Below, piece after piece: positions 57,477 to 64,000 of a stretch of 64,000 bases of DNA; within the stretch, counting starts at the first letter, position 1; every line of letters starts with the position of its first letter. Origin of the DNA: Lolium rigidum (taxonomy: Eukaryota > Streptophyta > Magnoliopsida > Poales > Poaceae); the NCBI RefSeq assembly GCF_022539505.1, contig NC_061508.1, positions 264,994,736 through 265,058,735 of the forward strand. The letters are read 5' to 3'. The notes below the pieces were generated by a model. It made no database searches, was not told the DNA's origin, and worked only from the letters and a program-made list of their open reading frames with translations. Made by a program: the position numbers and the translations under genes.

Positions 57477-59071
57477 TGATACGTCTCCGACGTATCGATA
57501 ATTTCTTATGTTTCATGCCACATTATTGATGATATCTACATGTTTTATACACATTATATGTCGTATTTATGCATTTTCCAGCACTAACCTATTAACAAGA
57601 TGCCGAAGAGCCACTCGTTGTTTTCTCGCTGTTTTTGGTTTCGAAATCCTAGTAAAGAAATATTCTCGGAATTGGACGAAATCAACGCCCAGTGTTCCTA
57701 TTTTTGCACGAAGCTTCCGTAAGACCGAGGGGAAAGGAAGTGGGGCCACGAGGCGCCGCCACAGCGAGGCGGCGCGGCCCGGAGTCTAGGCCGCGCGGCC
57801 CCGGTGTGTGGGGCCCTCGTGTGGCCCCCGCGTTGCCCTTCCGCCTACTTAAAGCCTTCGTCGCGAAACCCCCGATACCGAGAGCCACGATACGGAAAAC
57901 CTTACCGAGACGCCGCCGCCGCCAATCCCATCTCGGGGGATTTCGGAGATCTCCTCCGGCACCTCGCCGGAGAGGGGAATCATCTCCCGGAGGACTCTTC
58001 ACCGCCATGGTCGCCTCCGGAGTGATGAGTGAGTAGTTCACCCCCGGACTATGGGTCCATAGCAGTAGCTAGATGGTTGTCTTCTCCTCATGTGCTTCAT
58101 TGTCGGATCTTGTGAGCTGCCTAACATGATCAAGATCATCTATCCGTAATTCTATATGTTGTGTTTGTCGGGATCCGATGGATAGAGAATACTATGTTAT
58201 GTTGATTATCAATCTATTACCTATGTGTTGTTTATGATCTTGCATGCTCTCCGTTATTAGTAGAGGCTCGGCCAAGTTTTTACTCTTAACTCCAAGAGGG
58301 AGTATTTATGCTCGATAGTGGGTTCATGCCTCCATTAAATCCGGGACAAGTGATGGAAAGTTCTAAGGTTGTGGATGTGCTTGTTGCCACTAGGGATAAA
58401 ACATTGATGCTATGTCCGAGGATGTAGTTATTGATTACATTACGCACCATACTTAATGCAATTGTCTGTTGTTTTGCAACTTAATACTAGAAGGGGTTCG
58501 AATGATAACCGGAAGGTGGAATTTTTAGGCATAGATGCATGCTGGATAGCGGTCTATGTACTTTGTCGTAATGCTCAATTAAATCTCACAATATTCATCA
58601 TATCATGTATGTGCATTGTCATGCCCTCTCTATTTGTCAATTGCCCGACTGTAATTTGTTCAGCCAACATGCTATTTATCTTATGGGAGAGACACCTCTA
58701 GTGAACTGTGGACCCCGGTCCATTCTTTTACATCTAAAATACAAATCTGCTGCTATTGTTCTTTACTGTTCTTGCAAACAATCATCATCCACACTATACA
58801 TCTAATCCTTTGTTACAGCAAGCCGGTGAGATTGACAACCTCACTGTTTCGTTGGGGCAAAGTATTTTGGTTGTGTTGTGCAGGTTCCACGTTGGCGCCG
58901 GAATCTCCGGTGTTGCGCCGCACTACATCCCGCCGCCATCAACCTTCAACGTGCTTCTTGGCTCCTCCTGGTTCGATAAACCTTGGTTTCTTTCTGAAGG
59001 AAAACTTGCTGCTGTGCGCATCATACCTTCCTCTTGGGGTTCCCAACGAACGTGTGAGTTACACGCCATCA
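57477..59071 (+). repeat. 3' LTR of element B
   Basis: 1,595 bp, nearly identical to the 5' LTR. Differences are concentrated at CTG/CAG/CCG words. Confidence 0.9.
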
Positions 59072-59651
59072 GGGGCCACGGTAGGCCATGATGCCCTAGA
59101 GAGTCTGATCGCGCCACCACAGCCGACAACCGGCCTCGTTGAAGTTCGAACGAGGCGGGGCCGTCCTCCTCGTGCCTGGCAAGCGCACTCTCACGCCGAT
59201 TGATGAAGAAGCTTTCCCAAGTCGGGTTGTAGTCGAGATGCCACTGGGGATTCCTCCACTGCTTTGGTGTGAGCTCGAAGTAGTAGTGGTTCGTGATGGC
59301 CATCTCGCGCGCCACACCTAGAGGGACATGAGGGACCGGTACGCCTCCGACACTCAGCAACCAGCCGGTCGGGACGCGGTAGCCCGGCGGGCAAGGGTAG
59401 TTCGAGGCGCAAAGCGCCTCCTCCTCCCGGGGGGTTAGAGATACGATGGAATCCATGGGAGAGAATGATGAGGTTTGCAGATATGAGTCTAGATGTGATA
59501 TGTAAATGGAGGCCAAGCCTACATATATATAGTGAAAAAATGGCGGGATGACGGAGGCGGGAAGACAGAGGCGGGAACCGGTGGAAAGCGCGGGAAGAAA
59601 ATAGGCGGGAACGCAATGGCGCGGGAAACTTAACCCTAACCCTAACCCTAA

Positions 59652-59966
59652 CCTTTAGTACCAGCTGGTGGGTGCAACCGGTACTAAAGGTGGTTTTTCT
59701 GTCATGTAACAAAACTGTCGGTGGGATAAGGATGCGTGGGTAACCTTTCGTACCGGCTGGTAGGTGCAACCGGTACTAAAGGTGGTTTTTCTGTCATGTA
59801 ACAAAACTGTCGGTGGGATAAGGACGCGTGGGTAACATTTCGTACCGGCTGGTGGGTACAACCGGTACTAAAGGTGGTTTTTCTGTCATGTAACAAAACT
59901 GTCGGTGCGATAAGGACGCGTGGGTGACCTTTAGTACCAGCTGGTGGGTGCAACTGGTACTAAAGC
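59652..59966. repeat. CACTA subterminal repeats, 92-bp period
   Basis: Units start at 59652, 59744, 59836 and 59928. Each begins with a TTTAGTACC or TTTCGTACC word and closes its first third with GGTACTAAAG, giving a hairpin of about 12 bp around CTGGTGGGTGCAA. The remainder (GGTTTTTCTGTCATGTAACA and following) is conserved. Such arrays near CACTA ends are binding sites for the element's own protein in En/Spm systems. It lies directly upstream of the accessory ORF promoter. Confidence 0.8.
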
Positions 59967-60063
59967 TATCGGCAGGATCAGGACGCCCTGCTCGATGAGA
60001 TAAAGCATGTAGCGCACGACGCCCTGTCGGAGGAACAAGACAAAGCAGAAGCGGGACCGTGCC

Positions 60064-60070
60064 TATAAAA
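60064..60070 (+). promoter_or_regulatory. TATA box upstream of the hairpin array
   Basis: TATAAAA within GCCTATAAAAGGAAC, about 85 bases before the first hairpin. It would place a transcript start near 60095-60100 and the hairpin array within the first 450 bases of a plus-strand RNA. Confidence 0.45.
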
Positions 60071-60148
60071 GGAACACCGATACGCCTTGGGAAGCAGATC
60101 AAGAAGCAGGTAGGGAGAGTTTCATCCCCATGGATGGAGGAAAGGGTT

Positions 60149-60522
60149 GGGAAATCTCCCGTGGCGCAGCTTCTCGAAGATGTCGTTGGTGCACACGCCG
60201 TACGACATCTTCGGAAGCTGCGCCTCGGAAAAATTTCCCTGCAAGCCAGTGAAAGACTCCATCTACTCTAACAGTAATGGGGAAAGGGTTGGGAAATCTC
60301 CCGTGGCGCAGCTTCTCTAAGATGTCGTTGGTGCACAGGCCCTACGACATCTTCGGAAGCTGCGCCTCGAAATTTTTTCCTTGCAAGCCCGTGAAAGACT
60401 CCATCTACTCTAACAGTAATGTGGAAAGGGTTGGGAAATCTCCCGTGGCACAGCTTCTTGAAGATGTCGTTGGTGCACACGCCCTACGACATCTTCGGAA
60501 GCTGCGCCTCGGAAAAATTTCC
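60149..60522 (+). ncRNA. Three tandem hairpins, candidate MIRNA-like precursor cluster
   Basis: Three units of period 142 bp carry hairpins at 60149-60239, 60291-60380 and 60433-60522. Each pairs a ~38-nt left arm (GGGAAATCTCCCGTGGC...) with a right arm around ACGACATCTTCGGAAGCTGC, with a loop of about 15 nt (TGGTGCACACGCC in copy 1). Mismatches are few. A 27-nt right-arm segment starting TACGACATCTTCGG is identical in all three copies, whereas the left arm differs (TTCTCGAAG, TTCTCTAAG, TTCTTGAAG). Arm length, loop and total size (~90 nt) fit plant miRNA foldbacks. Short plus-strand ORFs across the array are not in a shared phase, because 142 is not a multiple of three. Small-RNA production is inferred, not shown. 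Confidence 0.5.
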
Positions 60523-60629
60523 ATGCAAGCCCGTGAAAGACTCCATCTCCATTGTTAATATCTTACATACAGTAACATCATTGCACAAAAGTGATTTCCA
60601 TATTGAGATACACAAGTTATGATCCCTAT

Positions 60630-63600
60630 CTAGCTAGTCTTCTGAGTTTTCTTCGTGTGTTTCCCTTTCTTCTGATTGCGACGCAACCATGGACAATCTT
60701 CATTATTTAAGATGATGCTTGGGTAAGTTTTTACCTTGAAGGGTGGAATATCATCAAACTTATTATAATCTTCTGACATGTCTGTCTTGTCCTCTACTCC
60801 CACGATGTTTCTTTTTCCTGAAAGAACTATGTGGCTCTTTGGCTCATCGTATGATGTGTCCTCTTGCCTTTCTTTTCTTTTTTTCGGTTTGCTAGACATG
60901 TCCTTCACATAAAAAACCTGAGCCACTTCACTGGCTAGGACGAATGGTTCGGTGTCATACCCTAGATTCTAGAGATCCACTGTAGTCATTTCGTACTGCG
61001 GGTCGACCTGTACCCCGTCTTTCAGGTTGAACCATTTGCACCGGAACAAAGGGACCTTGAAATTAGGTCCATAGTCAACTTCCCATATCTCCTCTATGTA
61101 CCCATAATATGTGACCTTCTTCCATTGTCATCTGCTGCATCAAAGCGGACACCACTGTTTTGGTTGGTGCTCTTTTTATCTTGGTCAAACGTGTAAAATG
61201 TATTCCCATTAATCTCGTACCCTTGAAAAGTCGATATAGTAGAAGATGGTTGCTTGGCCAACAAGTATATCTGCTCGTCATCAGTGACATTCATGAGAGG
61301 TGTTTGCAACTAACCGCCGAAAGTCTTCATGTGTTCTCCATCAATCCAATCTTCACGTTGATCCGGGTATTTAGAGCGTAAGATATCCTTGTGTTCCTCT
61401 TTGTACGGAGCCACCAAGATGGAATTATGTAGAATTGTGTTGTGTGCTTGAGTGAAAGAATTTCCGTCCATACAAGTTGTTGCTTTCTTTCCTATCGTGC
61501 CTTTTCCACGCAGTCTCCCCTCATAGCGCGATTCAGGAACACCGATCGGCTTAAGGTCAGGAATAAAGTCAACACAAAACTCAATGACCTCCTTTGTTCC
61601 ATAGCCCTTGGATATGCTTCCTTCTAGCCTAGCCCGGTTATGAACGTACTTCTTTAAGACTCCCATGAATCTCTCAAAGGGGAACATGTTGTGTAGAAAT
61701 ACAAGACCGAGAACGCCAATCTCTTCGACCAGGAGAACTAGGAGATGTGTCATAATATTGAAGAAGGATGGTGGGAACACCAACTGGAAGCTGACTAGAC
61801 ATTGCACCACATCCTTCTGTAAATTTTGTAGAGTAAGTGGATTGATCACCTTCTGAGAAATTGCACTGAGGAACGCACATAGCTTCACAATGGGGACTCG
61901 AACATTTTCCGGCAGAAGCCCCCTCAATGCAACCAGAAGTAATTGTGTCATAATCACATGGCAGTCATGAGACTTTAGGTTTGAAACTTTTTCTCTGACA
62001 TGTTTATTATTGCCTTTATATTCGACGAGAAGCCAGACGGGACCTTGATGGTACACAGGACTTCAAAAAAGATCTCCTTCTTTTCTTTGGTAAGAGCGTA
62101 GCTGGCAGCACCTTGATACTTCTCTGGATTCAGGTTGTTTCCTTCGTGGATACTTTGCTGGTCCTGCCGTGCATCCGGTGTATCTTTCGTCTTCCCATAC
62201 ACACCGAAGTTTAGCAGGTTCACGCAAAGATTTTTCGTCACGTGCATCACGTCGATTGCAGAGTGAACCTCTAGGAATTTCCAGTAGGGTAGCTCCCAAA
62301 ATATAGACTTCTTCTTCCACATGGGTACGTGTCCGTCAACATCATGCGGAACAGATTGTCCGCCAAGACCCTTTCCAAAGATCACTTTTAAATCCTTGAC
62401 CATATCATATATAACTTCCCCGCAAGGGCGGGTAGGCTTCGTTCGGTTATCTGCCTCACCTCCGAAATGCTTTCCTCTCTTTCTTACGTGATGTTGTTTT
62501 GGAAGAAATCGACGATGCCCCAGGTACACATTCTTGTTTCCCAAATATATACTGTCAGTCTCACCTAAACAGTTGTGCATGCATTGTATCCCTTGTTTGA
62601 CTGTCCTGAAATGTTACTAAGAGCAGGCCAATCATTGATGGTTACAAACAACAACGCTCGTAGGTTAAATTCCTTTTGTTCGTGCTCATCCCACACAGGT
62701 ACACCTTCTTCACGCCACAACTCTAAAAGTTCTTCAACCAATGGCCTAAGGTACACATCAATGTCGTTGCCGGGTTGCCTCGGGCCCTGGATGAGCACTG
62801 GCATCATAATGAACTTCCGCTTCATGCACAACCAATGAGGAAGGTTATAGATACATATAGTCACTGGCCAGGTGCTATGACTGGAGCTCTACTCCCAGAA
62901 AGGATTAAAGCCATCTGTACTTAGACCAAATCTTAAGTTCCTTGCGTCATCTGAAAATGACTTGAACTCTCTGACGATTTTTCTCCACTGCGACCCGTCA
63001 GCGGGGTGTCTCAGCATCACATCTTTCTTACGATCCTCTTTGTGCCATCGCAACAACTTGGCATGCTCTTTGTTTTGGAACAAACGTTTCAACCGTGGTA
63101 TTATAGGAGCATACCACATCACCTTCGCATGAACCCTCTTCCTGGGGTTCGACTCGCCCTCAACATCGCCGGGGTCATCTCGCCTGATCTTATACCTCAA
63201 TGCACTACATACCGGGCATGCATTCAAATTCTCGTACTCCTTGCGGTAGAGGATGCAGTCATTGATGCATGCATGTATCTTATGCACCTCTAATCCTAGA
63301 GGGCAGACAACCTTCTTTGAATAGTACGTACTAGAGGGCAATACGTTCTCCCCTGGAAGCATCTTCTTTATTATTTTCAGCAACTTTTCAAATCTCTTGT
63401 CAGAAGTACCGTTCTCTGCCTTCCATTCCAGCAATTCCAGCGTGGTACCCAACTTTTTCTGGCCAACTTCACACTTTGGGTACAACAGTTTGTTGTGATC
63501 CTCTAACATTTTATCCAACTTCAACCTCTCCTTTCACTTCCGCAGTTTATCTTCGCATCAAGAATGGCCCGACCCAAATCGTCATCGGGGTCATCAAATA

Positions 63601-63955
63601 TCGGCTCATCAAAAATTGGCTCTTCTTCAGCTTCGTCTTCCCCCATTCTACTATCACCGTCTTCAGTGAACATTGGATAGTTGTCACTATCCTCTTCTTC
63701 TTCGTTGTCTTTCAATATAACCCCTCCTTCTCCATGCTTGGTCCAACAATTATAGCTGGGCATGAAACCGTTCTCCAGCAGGTGGACGTGAATGGTCTTT
63801 GAGGTAGAGTAATCCTTCATATTCTTACAGGAACTACATGGACAATAGATGAAACCATTCGACCGCCTGTTTGCCTCAGCCACGTTGAGAAAATAATGCA
63901 TGCCATTAATGAAGTCGGGATGGCACCGGTCACCGTACATCCATTGTCGACTCAT
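60630..63955 (-). pseudogene. CACTA (En/Spm) TNP2-type transposase, multiply broken
   Basis: Minus strand, from MSRQWMYGDRCHPDF (63955). Order of domains: Transpos_assoc (to about 63700, with CPCSSCKNMKDY); acidic linker; Transposase_21 core (LRYKIRRDDPGDVEG near 63190, FGLSTDGFNPF, MPVLIQGPRQPGNDIDVYL, VTINDWPALSNISGQSNKGY); DUF4218 (SGFSSNIKAIINMSEKKF, LKSHDCHVIMTQLL, FLHNMFPFERFMGVLKKYVH); DUF4216-like (EINGNTFYTFDQDKKSTNQN, 61094-61309); C-terminal VFYVKDMSSKPKK and DCPWLRRNQKKGK to the stop at 60630. Lesions: 2 bases lost near 63527, TAG at 62889-62891 (CAG expected), 1 base lost near 62575, and further frame changes near 61980, 61310 and 60930-61090. The protein would cut the element's ends for cut-and-paste transposition. 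This copy is inactive unless some indels are assembly errors. Confidence 0.85.
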
Positions 63956-64000
63956 CTGCATTATATATGTATATCAAAAATCATTAATTACACAACATCA

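Larger units (their letters stand above)
52407..59071 (+). mobile_element. Complete non-autonomous LTR retrotransposon, element B
   Basis: LTRs at 52407-54003 (1,597 bp) and 57477-59071 (1,595 bp), target duplication GGGGC (52402-52406 and 59072-59076), tRNA-Asp-type primer-binding site at 54015-54032, and a purine-rich CTAAGCTTAGGGATGC before the 3' LTR. The only coding is a ~214-codon frame with one internal stop. Its 3' internal region and the first ~0.2 kb of its LTR match element A; the rest does not. LTR copies are nearly identical, so the insertion is young. Confidence 0.92.
52258..59456 (-). pseudogene. CACTA accessory ORF split by element B
   Basis: Starts at ATG 59456 (MDSIVSLTPREEEALCASNY) behind a minus-strand TATA (TATATATAT near 59530) and the 92-bp repeats. 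It continues with GYRVPTGWLLSVGGVPVPHV, YYFELTPKQWRNPQW and WESFFINRRESALARHE to about 59077. After removal of element B it resumes at 52406 with LRYPQS, an in-frame TAG (52378-52380), then HPPRFDYRDPDASDDDDGDY and a stop at 52258-52260. Similar ORFs of unknown function accompany grass CACTA transposons. A small frame change near 59140 (after FELQRG or FNEAG in the other frame) is also needed. The insertion and the stop make it non-functional. Confidence 0.65.

Overview
This is a piece of a large, repeat-rich grass nuclear genome, most likely a Pooideae cereal or relative (Triticeae or Aveneae/Poeae). The evidence is a set of LTR families that begin TGATACGTC and end ATCA, Caspar-like CACTA DNA transposons, and L1-type LINEs with grass-style 3' tails. 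Two 100-N blocks mark scaffold joins. Only one ordinary host gene is clear: a three-exon class III peroxidase on the minus strand at 4911-6095. It carries an apparent 1-base frameshift in exon 3. Almost everything else is nested transposable elements.

Layout. 1-1004: 3' end of a LINE (+). 2097-3125: a DNA transposon with ~24-bp inverted termini. 4190-4715: a diverged tandem duplication downstream of the peroxidase. 7251-10835: a decayed LINE (-) with RT motif YADN. 11226-12884: an isolated LTR. 13291-13622: a minisatellite. 14850-15260: a LINE endonuclease fragment (-). 17089-17234: a CACTA terminus cut off by a long-LTR element that starts at 17235 and is itself split by complete element A (19562-26471, target duplication CACCG). 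27727-42366: element X, a minus-strand Gypsy-type element. Inserted in X are element Y (33340-40123, target duplication GAGGG) and a second copy of the 17235 LTR family (32115 to the gap). 42367-50054: long-LTR retrotransposon sequence holding a perfect solo LTR (45686-47084, target duplication GTTAG) and a MITE (49134-49825). 50393-64000: a CACTA-rich block with a minisatellite, a PPR-like gene fragment, a pyrimidine tract, and an accessory ORF split by complete element B (52407-59071, target duplication GGGGC). It also holds subterminal 92-bp repeats, three tandem 142-bp units that each fold into a long hairpin, and a decayed TNP2-type transposase (60630-63955, -).

How it fits together. None of the LTR elements encodes reverse transcriptase or integrase, so all must have been mobilised in trans. 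A and B share one contiguous 3' module (about 2.5 kb of internal sequence plus the first ~0.2 kb of the LTR) but have unrelated ORFs and LTR 3' parts. X and Y keep only gag and protease and carry an antisense acidic ORF next to the 3' LTR.

The strongest candidate for something undescribed is the hairpin triplet at 60149-60522. One arm is invariant while the other drifts, as in a MIRNA precursor, and it sits inside a CACTA region behind a TATA box. A second notable signal is that near-identical repeat copies differ repeatedly at CTG/CAG trinucleotides (CTG versus CTCG, CAG versus CGAG). This looks like base-calling error at CHG-methylated cytosines and bears on every frameshift called here.
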